From the NCBI RefSeq assembly GCF_003323735.1, contig NZ_QOIM01000057.1, positions 1-64,000 of the forward strand: a stretch of 64,000 nt of DNA. The letters run 5' to 3'. Source of the DNA: Streptomyces reniochalinae. Its GTDB lineage: Bacteria; Actinomycetota; Actinomycetes; Streptomycetales; Streptomycetaceae. Below the pieces are notes generated by a model. The model had not been told where the DNA came from. It worked only from the letters and a program-made list of their open reading frames with translations, and did no database searches. Both the position numbers and the translations under genes were made by a program. Positions 16,875 through 25,971 of the stretch are shown piece after piece (position 1 is the first letter of the stretch; each line of letters begins with the position of its first letter).

Positions 16875-18044
16875 TCATCGTCCGTGGCGCCACCATGCGC
16901 GGAACGGCGTCCGGCGCATCACCGGCGGGGCGCTCACCCGCACGCAGCCCTTGCCCTCGCGGACGACCCGGTCGGCCGTGTCCTCGCCGATGCCGGTGAA
17001 GAGCAGGAGGTCGCGGGCCACCATGCGTACGGTCGTGCAGGCGACGGCGAACTCCGCGTGCCCGGCCACGCCGGGAGAGGGCACGCGACCTGCCAGGGCG
17101 ATGGCCCGCTCGGCCTCGCGCTGCCGGACATCGCGGTCGCCGGGCGCCGCCGCCAGCCGCTCCAACGTGCCGGCGAGTTCGCTGACGAAGGGTGTCAGCA
17201 CCTGGCGGTCGTCGAGGGCGAGCGACCGGCTCGTCCGGGTGAGGGTCAGGCAGCTGTTGCCGAGCAGATCGAGCCAGGCGGCGTGCGCGCTTTCTCTGAC
17301 GATGAGCTTGCCCTGCCCCCACCACGGCGGCGACCGGTGAGCGGCCGTCCCCGTGCGGTACCGGATGTCACTCAAAGCTGCCAGCTCCGTGTAGGCGTCG
17401 CGCACGTGTCCCCACGTCCAGTCGTTGAAGCCTCCCCGCTCGTTCGCCAGGGCGCGGGCCGTGAGCCGCAGCGCGTCAGCCAGGCCCTTGAGCGCCGCGG
17501 TCTCCGCGCGCCGCAACAGGGCGATCGGCTCGCTCGGGAAGAGCACCTGGCTGAAGACCAGTGCCACACCGCCGCCGAGGAGGGCGTCGGTGGCGCGTGC
17601 CGGTCCGTTCTGCGGCCCTCCGACGGCGATGGCGAGAATCGCGCTCACCGCCGCCTGCGCGAGGGTGACGCGTTCACCGCCGACAGCGAGGGCGATGAGC
17701 ATGGACACGAGGGTGGCCGCGGCCAGTGTCACGTAGCCGTGCCCCAGGACGTTGATCGCGAGTTGGGCGACGAGGACACCGGCGATGACACCGAGGACGA
17801 ACCGCACCGCGTTGCTGCCCCGCTCCCCGCGGGCCGCGTTGAGGGCGACGAGGGTGGTGATCGGCGCGAAGATCGGCTGGTGATGATCCACGACATGGCG
17901 GGCGATCCACCAGGACAGGGTCGCCGCACCGGTCTGCTGGAGCACCGGCCACAGCCCTTCGCCGACCCGACGCCAGGCTCCGGTGAACGCGGTGCCTGCC
18001 GCCCGCGCCGTCGTACCCAGCAGTGCTCCGGCCCGTACGGTCAC
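16875..18044 (-). CDS. FUSC-family (aromatic acid exporter-like) inner membrane protein
   Basis: 389 aa. GTG at 18044 lies 9 bp after the transporter stop, so the two are co-transcribed. The N-terminal half carries about six hydrophobic segments, including WWIARHVVDHHQPIFAPITT, the characteristic FUSC motif, then FVLGVIAGVLVAQLAINVLG. The C-terminal half is soluble and helical. The family includes aromatic carboxylate exporters, but many actinobacterial members are uncharacterised, so the substrate is open. Confidence 0.8.
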   Translation of the reverse strand: MTVRAGALLGTTARAAGTAFTGAWRRVGEGLWPVLQQTGAATLSWWIARHVVDHHQPIFAPITTLVALNAARGERGSNAVRFVLGVIAGVLVAQLAINVLGHGYVTLAAATLVSMLIALAVGGERVTLAQAAVSAILAIAVGGPQNGPARATDALLGGGVALVFSQVLFPSEPIALLRRAETAALKGLADALRLTARALANERGGFNDWTWGHVRDAYTELAALSDIRYRTGTAAHRSPPWWGQGKLIVRESAHAAWLDLLGNSCLTLTRTSRSLALDDRQVLTPFVSELAGTLERLAAAPGDRDVRQREAERAIALAGRVPSPGVAGHAEFAVACTTVRMVARDLLLFTGIGEDTADRVVREGKGCVRVSAPPVMRRTPFRAWWRHGR

Positions 18045-18053
18045 ACGCCCTGC

Positions 18054-19478
18054 TCACTGCCCCGCGGGGTGGCGGTCGCCGAAGCGGGAACGCAGCTCCT
18101 GGTCGACCTCGTCGAAGTCCCGGCCGCGGGTCTCGGGCACGTACCGGGCGGTGAAAAGCAGGCCCAGTAGGCAGATGACGGCGAAGATCCAGAACGTCTC
18201 GCCCTGGCCGATCACGGTGGCCAACGGCAGAAAGACCAGGCTCACGACGAAGTTGGACAGCCAGTTGACGGTTGTGGAGGCGCTGGAGCCGACCGCCCGT
18301 ACGTGCGACGGGAACACCTCGCCGATCAGCACCCAGAAGACCGGACCCAGGCCCACGGCGTACACGGCGATGTAGAGGACCATGAAGATCAGCGTCAGGA
18401 CCGACCCGAGGTCCGCCACGAAGGCGAGGCCGAGGAGCGCGATGGACACGCACATGCCCAGCAGCGAGAAGGTCAGCAGCGGGCGGCGGCCGACACGGTC
18501 GATGAGCCGGATCGAGACCAGGGTCATCACGAGGTTGATGAGGCCGATGAAGACCGAATAGAAGATCGAGTTCGAGGCGTTGAGGCCGGTCTGCTCGATG
18601 ACGGTCGGAGCGTAGTAGATGATCGTGTTGATGCCGCCGAACTGCTGTACGGCGGCCAGCGTGAGACCCACGATCAGTGCCGGCCGCGCGTGCCGCGCCA
18701 CCAGCGCACGGGCGCCCTGCTGGTCCTCGCCGCCGCGCTGCTGCTCCTCCCGCTTGTGCCGGGCACGTTCGATCAGCTCGTCGGCCCGCTCCTCGGTGGT
18801 GACCGCCCCGATCGTCTTGCGGGCCCGGTCGATGTGGCCATGGGTGATCAGCCACTGGGGCGACTCGGGCAGCACGGTGAGCGCACCCACCACGATCACG
18901 GCGGCGGGAACGAAGCCGACGGCGAACATCGCCCGCCAGTCCTCAGCGCTCGAGAAGGCCAGGTCGACGAGGTAGGAGACGAGGATGCCGATCGTGATCA
19001 TCAGCTGGTTCAGGCTGAGGACCCTGCCCCGGATCGGCGGCGGTGAGATCTCCGACAAGTACACCGGAACGGTCGCCGAGGCGCCGCCCACCGCCAGGCC
19101 GAGCACCACACGGGCCACGATCAGCATCCCGTAGCCGTTCGCCGTCACGATGATCACGGTTCCGACCACGAAGACGGCACCCTCGAGCGCAAGCGTCCAG
19201 CGCCGGCCGATGCGGTCCGAGACACGCCCCGCTCCCAGCGCGCCGATCATCGCGCCGATGAGCAGCACGCTGACGACGCTGCTCTGCTGGACGGAGTCGA
19301 GTCCGAACTCCTCCCGCATGAACAGCAGGGCACCGGAGACGACGCCGGTGTCGAAACCGAAGAGGAACCCTCCGACGGCGATGGTCCAAGCCCACAACCG
19401 CACCCTGCGCAGGCCCTTGGCGGGGAGGTCCTCCATCGGACCGTGGGTGCCGGGTTCCTGGGAAAAGCCCTGAGCCAC
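18054..19478 (-). CDS. Sugar-porter family MFS transporter
   Basis: 474 aa from GTG at 19478, chosen for AGGAGAG immediately upstream; the frame is open further upstream without similarity. Twelve membrane segments are apparent. Sugar-porter motifs: GGFLFGFDTGVVSGALLF in TM1, GRVSDRIGRRW between TM2 and TM3, VPVYLSEISPPPIRGR after TM4, VLPESPQWL in the central loop, QQFGGINTIIYYAP in TM7 and a C-terminal PETRGR. It likely imports a hexose or polyol by proton symport. It is 9 bp ahead of the FUSC gene. A related transporter with the same architecture lies at 22289 on the other strand. Confidence 0.9.
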   Translation of the reverse strand: MAQGFSQEPGTHGPMEDLPAKGLRRVRLWAWTIAVGGFLFGFDTGVVSGALLFMREEFGLDSVQQSSVVSVLLIGAMIGALGAGRVSDRIGRRWTLALEGAVFVVGTVIIVTANGYGMLIVARVVLGLAVGGASATVPVYLSEISPPPIRGRVLSLNQLMITIGILVSYLVDLAFSSAEDWRAMFAVGFVPAAVIVVGALTVLPESPQWLITHGHIDRARKTIGAVTTEERADELIERARHKREEQQRGGEDQQGARALVARHARPALIVGLTLAAVQQFGGINTIIYYAPTVIEQTGLNASNSIFYSVFIGLINLVMTLVSIRLIDRVGRRPLLTFSLLGMCVSIALLGLAFVADLGSVLTLIFMVLYIAVYAVGLGPVFWVLIGEVFPSHVRAVGSSASTTVNWLSNFVVSLVFLPLATVIGQGETFWIFAVICLLGLLFTARYVPETRGRDFDEVDQELRSRFGDRHPAGQ

Positions 19479-19809
19479 GCGTCTCTCCTGTTGGCTGACC
19501 GTGCTGCCCGATGCCGGCCGGCTGAGCGGCTGCCGCCGTACGCGATCAGCTCTCACGGCGGCCCGTTACCTGTTCCAAGACCGACCGCGCGGTAAACCAC
19601 AGCCCACACATGGCGGCCGGTGACCGGTGGTCTGTGGCAGGTGGCCGATGGCCGGTGGCGGTGGCAAACTTCCGCCCGCTCGCTCCGCGCCAGGGGATCA
19701 GGCCGGTCGCCTCGCGAGCCGGCGGCTCGGGCAGCGTGGTCCCCTCCGGGGCCGTACGCGGCTCGGGGCGCTCGTCGCGGGTCGGTGCCGGCTCCACTGT
19801 GGCTGGGCG
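19479..19809. other. Intergenic gap upstream of the sugar transporter
   Basis: 331 bp with no supported gene. A GGTGGC/GGCCGGTG-rich stretch at about 19618-19665 is internally repetitive. The promoter of the transporter-FUSC pair probably lies here. Confidence 0.5.
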
Positions 19810-20901
19810 TCACTCACCTTCGAGGGGGCCCGCGCGTGGGCCGAGGGAGTCGATGACGCGGGGCGGGTAGCCGGCTTCGAGCAGCGGGCCGCGGACATCG
19901 CGGTCGAGGTCGGGCAGGTAGCCGAACAGGACGTCAGCCGGGCCTGTGATCTCGACGTGGCCGCAGGCCGCGGGGAGCAGCAGCGTCTCCGCCGGGCCCA
20001 GCTCCTCGCGCCACTCCCCCGACCGCACCCGCACGGGGCCTCCGACGTTGGACAGGATCTGCGCCGTGGCGAAGGAGTGCCGCACAGGCTCTTCGGTGCC
20101 GGCGTGCCAGCGCTCGAGAGCGAAGTAGGGCCCCGCGCACAGGAAGACCCGTTCCACTCCGTCACCGACGGCGACGGCGAGCCCCGGGGTGAAGTCCGGC
20201 CTCGTCTCCAGATCGACCTGCCGCATGAGCATGTCGAGATGGGAGCCGAACTCCGCGTCGCTCACCCGGGACCCGTCCTCCATCTGCCAGCGCATGGCGT
20301 GCTGCTGGATGTCGGAGGTCTGTTCGATCTCGTAGACCAGGGTGTCGGGGCCGAAGCTGTGCAGGGTGCCGCCTGGCACGTACACGGTCTCCCCGGCCCG
20401 CACCGGCAGCCGGCGCAGGACGGCGTCGAAGTCCTGCGCCTCCAGCGCTGCGCGCAGCCGGTCGCTCGTCACCCCCTCCTTCACACCGCACAGCGCCGTC
20501 GCGCCGGGCGCGGCGTGGAGGATGTGCCAGGCTTCGGTCTTGCCGTTGGGCTGCCCTTCCAGGCGCTGGGCGGCCTCGTCGTCGGCGTGCAGGTGCACGG
20601 GGAGGGAGCCGGCCGCGTCGATGAACTTCGTCAGTACCGGGAAGTACTCCCCCACCCAGCCGTCCCCCATCAACGCCTCCGGGTGGTCGGCGACCACCCG
20701 GCGCAGGGGCCGGCCGGCGAGGGGACCGTTGGTCACCACGGTGCCGCTGCCCGTGACATCGCTGCACTCCCACGTCTCGGCGACGCTCCAGTCCGGGATG
20801 CCGGCCTTGCCCAGACGGCGGGCGATCGCGTGGCCGCCGAAGACCAGCGGCTTGGCGATGACCGTCATCCGCAGCGGATACAGGCCGTCCGGGCAGGTCA
20901 C
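19810..20901 (-). CDS. manA: Mannose-6-phosphate isomerase, class I
   Basis: 363 aa. It interconverts mannose-6-phosphate and fructose-6-phosphate. Cupin-type zinc site: LPVHLHADDEAAQ, GKTEAWHIL and PGGTLHSFGPDTLVYEIEQT provide the Gln/His/Glu/His-type ligands. The C-terminal beta domain ends in a HVEITGPADVLFGYL-like strand. GTG at 20901 overlaps the upstream SDR stop (GTGA), so translation is coupled. An in-frame Met 11 residues later is an alternative start. The gene follows an SDR and precedes a sugar transporter, suggesting hexose or sugar-alcohol use. Confidence 0.85.
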   Translation of the reverse strand: MTCPDGLYPLRMTVIAKPLVFGGHAIARRLGKAGIPDWSVAETWECSDVTGSGTVVTNGPLAGRPLRRVVADHPEALMGDGWVGEYFPVLTKFIDAAGSLPVHLHADDEAAQRLEGQPNGKTEAWHILHAAPGATALCGVKEGVTSDRLRAALEAQDFDAVLRRLPVRAGETVYVPGGTLHSFGPDTLVYEIEQTSDIQQHAMRWQMEDGSRVSDAEFGSHLDMLMRQVDLETRPDFTPGLAVAVGDGVERVFLCAGPYFALERWHAGTEEPVRHSFATAQILSNVGGPVRVRSGEWREELGPAETLLLPAACGHVEITGPADVLFGYLPDLDRDVRGPLLEAGYPPRVIDSLGPRAGPLEGE

Positions 20902-21737
20902 AGGACCGGCTGGCCGCCGGTGACCGCGACCCGGGCCCCGGACACATAGCTCGCCTCGTCAGAGGCGAGCAGTACATAGACAGCCGCGAGCTCGGCCGGC
21001 TGCCCTGGCCGCCCCAGCGGAACCTGGGACCCGAAGCTCTCCACTTGCTCCGGAGGCATGGTCGCCGGAATGAGCGGCGACCAGATCGGTCCAGGCGCCA
21101 CGCTGTTGGCGCGGATGCCCTTCGGCCCCAGCATCTGGGAGAGGGTACCCACCATGTTGGCGATGCCGGCCTTGGTGACGTTGTACGCCAGCAGCTGCGG
21201 TGGCGGGCTGTCGGAGTTGACCGACGTGCTCCCGATGATCGCCGAGCCGGGCCGCATGTGCGGCACAGCGGCCTTGACCAGGTGGAAGAAGGCGCTGATG
21301 TTGGTCGCCAGAGTGCGGTCCCACTCCTGGTCGGGGATGTCCTCGACGGAGTCGTGCGTCATCTGGAAAGCGGCGTTGTTGACGAGTACGTCGACGCGGC
21401 CGAACTCCCGCACGGCCGTGTCCACGATAGACCGGCAATGAGACGGATCGGCCACGTCACCGGGCACCAGCACGCAGGTGCGCCCGGCGTCCTCCACCCA
21501 CCGCCGCGTCTCCTCGGCGTCTTCGTGCTCGTCGAGATACGAGACCAGGACGTCCGCGCCCTCCCGGGCATAAGCGAGCGCCACCGCACGCCCGATACCG
21601 CTGTCCCCACCCGTGATCACCGCGGCTTTCCCGGCCATCCGTCCCGATCCCCGGTAGCTCTCCTCACCGTGGTCGGGCCGGGGCTCCAGTGCGGAGGTGA
21701 CGCCGGGCGGGGTCTGCTGCTGACGAGGACGGGACAT
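20898..21737 (-). CDS. Short-chain dehydrogenase/reductase (SDR), glucose-dehydrogenase/YghA-like
   Basis: 279 aa. ATG at 21737 has GGAGAGG just upstream. A 35-residue N-terminal extension precedes KAAVITGGDSGIGRAVALAY (cofactor loop). Further motifs: VDVLVNNAAFQM, a Ser in IIGSTSVNSDSPPP, the catalytic pair in LAYNVTKAGIANM, and NSVAPGPIWSPLIP. This subgroup often acts on sugars or aldehydes with NAD(P). It is translationally coupled to manA. Confidence 0.85.
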   Translation of the reverse strand: MSRPRQQQTPPGVTSALEPRPDHGEESYRGSGRMAGKAAVITGGDSGIGRAVALAYAREGADVLVSYLDEHEDAEETRRWVEDAGRTCVLVPGDVADPSHCRSIVDTAVREFGRVDVLVNNAAFQMTHDSVEDIPDQEWDRTLATNISAFFHLVKAAVPHMRPGSAIIGSTSVNSDSPPPQLLAYNVTKAGIANMVGTLSQMLGPKGIRANSVAPGPIWSPLIPATMPPEQVESFGSQVPLGRPGQPAELAAVYVLLASDEASYVSGARVAVTGGQPVL

Positions 21738-22288
21738 GGCCTCTCCGGTTCGCTCGGCTGGACGAGAGTGGCGGCGCCTTCCCGCGCAGCCTCCATCCTG
21801 ACCCCGCGCTCCACGCCCCGCGACTCGGAAGGCGGAGCCGCTCCGGGCGGCGCACGAGCGTGCCCGCAGGACGCACCGCCGGGCCTCCCGGTGCCTCAGT
21901 CCGACCTCGGCGGGCGTGCGACGCGGTGCACGGCGACGGCCATGGCCCTCAGGTTCCCATCGGCCGTGGGCAGACTCCGGCGGCCACGTTCACAGGGTGT
22001 TCGGCGTTCCCGCTGCCGTAGCCGGGACCGGCTGCCACAAGCACCACCGCACGCTCGGGCTCGTCAAGAGGGCCGCACGTCGGCAGGGGCGGGCGGCCTC
22101 TGGCCGAACCCTCCGCTCGGTGCGACCGAGACGCTGCCCGTCACGGCGGACACTCGAATGCCCGGTCAGATGATGCTCTATCGCCGGCCGGCCGACACGA
22201 TGGTGTGTGAAGGCGGCCTGCTCACGGCTGCCGGGCCGTATGCGTGCGTGTATGCACCGATGCCGGGTGGACGAAGCGGGAGGAGTGC
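21738..22288. other. Divergent intergenic region, no supported gene
   Basis: 551 bp between the SDR (minus) and the MFS gene (plus). Frames read through it as Arg/Pro-rich sequence without motifs. Promoters for both directions are expected here; no clear operator was found. Confidence 0.5.
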
Positions 22289-23704
22289 GTGAGGGACCCC
22301 ACGGGCCGCACCCCGCCGCACGGTGACCCCAAGGGTGACCCCAAGGCCGTGCGCCGCAGGCAGAACCGTGTGGCCGGGATCGCCACCATCGGTGGCTTCC
22401 TGTTCGGCTACGACACCGGCGTGATCTCCGGGGCACTGATCTACATCTCCTCCGATCTGCACCTCGACGCGACCGAACAGTCGGTGGTGGTCAGCTGCTT
22501 GCTGCTGGGTGCCGCGTTCGGTGGCACTTTCGCCGGGCGCGTCTCCGACACGGCCGGGCGCCGAAGGGTGATCAACTGGGCGGCCGTGCTGTTCCTCATC
22601 GGCACGGCGGGCAGCGCGCTGGCGACCAGCATGGAGGTCATGGTTGCCGCGCGGATCGTACTCGGACTCGGCGTCGGCGCGGTGTCGGCCGTGGTGCCGC
22701 TGTACATCGGCGAGATCGCCCCACTGTCCCGACGGGGCCGACTGGTCAACCAGAACGAGATCATGCTCGTCACCGGACAACTCGCGGCCAGCGTGGTCAA
22801 CGCCGCCATCGCCGGGGTGAGCGAGGATGACCAGGTCTGGCGCTGGATGCTCGGCGTGGCACTGATCCCGGCCATCGGACTGTTCGTCGGCAGCCGCTTC
22901 CTCCCGGAGTCGCCCCGCTGGCTGGTCAGCCACCGGCAGTTCGACGAGGCCGACCGGACCCTGCACTCGCTGCGCGAACCGCAGGCCGCGCAAGAGGAAT
23001 ACGGCCACATCCTGGATGTCTCCCGGGCCCACCGTCACGACGCCAGGATGAAGCCCCGCCGTTATCTGACCATCCGCTGGGTCAGGCACCTGGTGGTCGT
23101 CGGTATCGGTGTGAGCTTGTGCCAGCAACTGGCGGGCGTCAACGCGGTCGTCTACTACGCTCCGACTCTGCTCTCCCGGACGGGGCTGAGCGCCAACGCC
23201 TCGGTCACCAGCGAGATCGCCGTCGGCGGAATGGGCGTCGTCGCGACGCTGGTGGGCATGTACCTGGTCAGTCGTGTCGACCGCAGACCGATGCTGATGA
23301 CCGGGCAGATCGGAGCGGCGGCCGCCCACCTGCTGATCGTCGCCCTGATCACCGTGCTCAGTGGCACGGTGATGAGCGTCTCGGTGCTGGGCGCGATGGT
23401 GATCTTCATCTTCTTCCAGCAGTGCTTCATCTCCACAGTGACGTGGTTGACCCTGTCGGAACTGTTCCCCATGCGCGTACGCGGCTTCGCGATGGGTCTG
23501 TCCGTCTTCTTCCAGTGGACGGCGAATCTCGTCGTGTCCCTGGCCTTCCCCAACGTCATCGAGCGGTACGGCCCGCAGGCGGCCTTCGGGTCTTTCGTGG
23601 TCCTCAGCCTTCTGGGTTTCGCCTTCACCCGGTGGGTACTGCCCGAAACGCGCCGCGAGTCCCTGGAAGACCTGGAACGCCGGCTCAAGGCCAGGTTCTC
23701 CTGA
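22289..23704 (+). CDS. Second sugar-porter family MFS transporter
   Basis: 471 aa from GTG at 22289, preceded by GGGAGGAG. Twelve membrane segments. Motifs: GGFLFGYDTGVISGALIYI, GRVSDTAGRRRVINW, VPLYIGEIAPLSRRGRL, FLPESPRWLV, CQQLAGVNAVVYYAPTLLSR, ELFPMRVRG and a C-terminal LPETRRESLEDLE. Predicted proton-driven importer of a sugar or polyol. It is monocistronic as far as can be seen: the next gene runs on the other strand. Confidence 0.9.
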   Translation: MRDPTGRTPPHGDPKGDPKAVRRRQNRVAGIATIGGFLFGYDTGVISGALIYISSDLHLDATEQSVVVSCLLLGAAFGGTFAGRVSDTAGRRRVINWAAVLFLIGTAGSALATSMEVMVAARIVLGLGVGAVSAVVPLYIGEIAPLSRRGRLVNQNEIMLVTGQLAASVVNAAIAGVSEDDQVWRWMLGVALIPAIGLFVGSRFLPESPRWLVSHRQFDEADRTLHSLREPQAAQEEYGHILDVSRAHRHDARMKPRRYLTIRWVRHLVVVGIGVSLCQQLAGVNAVVYYAPTLLSRTGLSANASVTSEIAVGGMGVVATLVGMYLVSRVDRRPMLMTGQIGAAAAHLLIVALITVLSGTVMSVSVLGAMVIFIFFQQCFISTVTWLTLSELFPMRVRGFAMGLSVFFQWTANLVVSLAFPNVIERYGPQAAFGSFVVLSLLGFAFTRWVLPETRRESLEDLERRLKARFS

Positions 23705-24144
23705 ACCCCCTTCTCCCGGGCACCCGCGACCGTTGCCGTCACCGGACCGGGGACCTCCGGAGCGAGAGGAGGGTTCCGGAGCCGACGGGGGAACAGGCGG
23801 CAGAGCGTCCGTTCTTGTGCCGGCGACCCCAGCGCGTACGCGCAGTTGCGCGACCAACTCCTGCCCGCGCTCCTGCCCGCGCTGCGCGGCCACAATATGT
23901 TCGAGGCCGGCATGAAGCTCATGAACGAACTGCGGGGCGTCTCCACCGGCGTCGCCTTCGAAGCCGTGGACACGATCGGTTGCCGGCCCCTGTGGCGTGG
24001 GCCTCCCCATGGGGAGGAGACAGTACGCGCCACCGTGCACGCCACGGCCGCCGAGACAGCGGCGCGTCAGGAACCTCGGACATGCCCGCCGCCCAGGACG
24101 CGATCAACACCGCTCTCGGGCCCCGGACCTCACGAGGTCGAACG
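23705..24144. other. Intergenic gap with an unidentified coding-like fragment
   Basis: The plus frame at about 23835-23990 reads LRDQLLPALLPALRGHNMFE and then AGMKLMNELRG, which looks like amphipathic helical protein sequence, but it has no plausible start and soon degenerates. I do not recognise the family. It may be a gene remnant. Confidence 0.3.
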
Positions 24145-24537
24145 TCAGGAGACTGGGAACCAGGCCGACAGGCGCTTGGCGACGACCGGCACATCGACGC
24201 TGTCCTGCGCGACGTCCTCGACGAATGGGCCGGCCACGGAGACGGGCGGCGGGACGGCACCGGCGCTCACGCCGTTGAACCGCAGGAAGACGCGCATGGC
24301 GAGCCAGGCGGTGCGCTTGTTGCCGTCGATCAGCGCATGGTTGCGGGCAACGGAGTGCAGCAGCGCCGCCGCCTTCTCGTGCAGCGTGAGATACAACTCG
24401 GCCCCGAACACATGCGTGCGGGGCCGCTCGAGTGCCGACACCAGAAGGCCCATGTCGCGCACGCCGTGCTCGGTACCGTTGACCGTGCGGGCGATGGCCA
24501 GGACTTCGTCGACCTGGAGGTAGCGCGCGTTCGTCAC
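24145..24537 (-). CDS. Doc-type toxin (Fic/Doc fold, death-on-curing family)
   Basis: 130 aa. The Fic-fold active site is NHALIDGNKRTAWLA (residues about 66-80), matching the Doc version HxFxDGNK. Doc toxins phosphorylate EF-Tu and halt translation; whether this one does so is inferred from the family. GTG at 24537 overlaps the antitoxin stop (GTGA), the standard antitoxin-first arrangement. No inactivating change is visible. Confidence 0.88.
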   Translation of the reverse strand: MTNARYLQVDEVLAIARTVNGTEHGVRDMGLLVSALERPRTHVFGAELYLTLHEKAAALLHSVARNHALIDGNKRTAWLAMRVFLRFNGVSAGAVPPPVSVAGPFVEDVAQDSVDVPVVAKRLSAWFPVS

Positions 24538-24728
24538 TTCAGGTAGTCCAGAATCTCCGCATCGCTGTCCATCAGCTCGGCCAGAACGTCATCGACCTTC
24601 AGCTCGGCCCGGTCCTGAGCGTCGCGGATGGCCTCGATGGCGAGTTCCTGCTTGCTGCGGCCCTCCCGACGAGCCCGCTCGGTGAGCTTCGCGTCGAGGT
24701 CATCGGGGAGCCGGAGTGTCATCGCCAT
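24534..24728 (-). CDS. Ribbon-helix-helix antitoxin of the Doc pair
   Basis: 64 aa from ATG at 24728; a second ATG two codons later is possible. The start AMTLRLPDDLDAKLTERARR followed by EGRSKQELAIEAIRDA is a typical RHH/CopG-like DNA-binding domain. The acidic C-terminus (ELMDSDAEILDYLK) probably wraps the toxin active site. It should repress its own promoter through the inverted repeat at 24736-24754. Confidence 0.85.
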   Translation of the reverse strand: MAMTLRLPDDLDAKLTERARREGRSKQELAIEAIRDAQDRAELKVDDVLAELMDSDAEILDYLK

Positions 24729-24735
24729 ATGGAGA

Positions 24736-24754
24736 TGATACCTGAACGGTATCA
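24736..24754 (-). promoter_or_regulatory. Operator of the toxin-antitoxin operon
   Basis: Perfect inverted repeat TGATACC - 5 nt - GGTATCA ending 8 bp upstream of the antitoxin ATG. On the minus strand TATCAT (24734-24739) could serve as a -10 box, so bound antitoxin would block RNA polymerase. Confidence 0.7.
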
Positions 24755-25367
24755 GCAGCGCGGTCGGGCGTTCTCGGCACCCAGACCATGGGGCCGGGAT
24801 GGTCACTCGCACCGCCTGCGCGGTGCCGCAGGGGCGAGCAACCCACCCGGACAACAAAACCGCAGGTCAGGAACCCTTCTCGGCAGGCTCCAGAATCGCC
24901 ACGCACTCCATGTGCTGCGTCATCGGGAAGAGGTCGGTCCGCGACTACGACGAGAAAGGCCAGGTCAAGGCAGGTTTTCCGGCCCGCCGTGCGGCGCGTG
25001 GGTTGCCCTGAGCGTCAAACGAGCGTCAGGGTCAACAGACCATCAACGTGGGGAACGGCGCTAGGGCAGGCGCCCCGGCTCGGGCTCAAGTCGGTAGTCC
25101 GCTCCTCCACAGTCAGCAGGCAGGCCCCGTGGGCAACAGCCCCGGCCTCGGGTGTGAGACTGGGGGAACGCTCGTACCTGGGTGCGGCTCACCCATAGGG
25201 CCACGGGCCCCGCCCCTGGCGTTACCGCCAACGACACCGGCCCGTTCGGCCCTCGCGGGGCGTCGAAGACACCGCGTCCGGGACGCTGACCGACGGTCCC
25301 GCCCCCAACTTTTCGTCCACCGCGCCCACCCTTCGACCACCGCGCTCACCAGGAAAGAAACGGCACG
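24755..25367. other. Intergenic region with a methyltransferase remnant
   Basis: Apart from the fragment at 24867-24944, nothing is recognisable. Several short frames are open but featureless. The promoter for the acetyltransferase relic at 25368 is expected near the right end. Confidence 0.5.
24867..24944 (-). pseudogene. C-terminal tail of a TrmA/RumA-type RNA (uracil-5-)methyltransferase
   Basis: The minus strand reads TDLFPMTQHMECVAILEPA, then EKGS and stop. The DLFPMTxHxECVAxLEP ending is highly characteristic of this class of SAM-dependent RNA methyltransferases. Only about 25 residues remain; a stop codon lies directly upstream in frame. The rest of the gene is absent, so this marks a recombination or deletion point. 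Confidence 0.7.
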
Positions 25368-25971
25368 ATGACGAAAGACGACGAGCCCGCACTCGACGAC
25401 CCGGTAGGTCAGTCGCTCGGCGGTCGGCACGCGCATCTCGCCCGAAGGTTCGGTCGAGCGGCCACCTATCCCACCGACGTGGCGACCTTCTCCTCCGTGT
25501 CCGTCGACCCGGACCCGGAAGACTGGGCCGACCTGGCCGGCCTACTCGGTCCCGGCGCCTTCGCCGACAGCTCTCCGGCCGTTCCGCCGTCGGGTTGGGA
25601 GCCGGTCTTCAGCCTTGACGGCCGTCAGATGACCTGGCCCGGCGACGGCTGCCTCGGCCGACCTCGTTCCGAGTCCGACACCGACGTGGTCGAACTGGGC
25701 GCGGACAGCGTGCCCGACATGCTGGATCTCGCCGCGCGGACCGAGCCGGGGCCGTTCTGGCCCCGTACCCGTGAACTCGGCACCTACCTGGGTGTCCGGG
25801 TCGACGGCACCCTGGTGGCGATGGCCGGGGAACGCTGCGGCCTGGTCCGCCATCCACGGCGGCGGAGGCGCCCCGGGCTCATCGGCCGCCTGTCTGCCGA
25901 TGAGCCCGTTCGTCTCGCGCGGCGAGACTCCCTTCATCCAGTTGCGGACACACGGAACGGCAGACGGGTGA
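25368..25971 (+). pseudogene. GNAT-family acetyltransferase relic, frameshifted and internally deleted
   Basis: ATG at 25368 with GGAAAG upstream opens a protein with GRHAHLARRFGRAATYPTDV, VPDMLDLAARTEPGPFWPRT and LGTYLGVRVDGTLVAMAGER, typical of the N-terminal half of FR47-like GNATs. After AGERCG the acetyl-CoA-binding segment (RGxGLA) is missing and the frame turns Arg-rich. A neighbouring frame resumes family-like RGETPFIQL and ends at 25971. The open frame continues to 26120 over the 3' end of the opposite P450-like gene without similarity. Confidence 0.65.
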
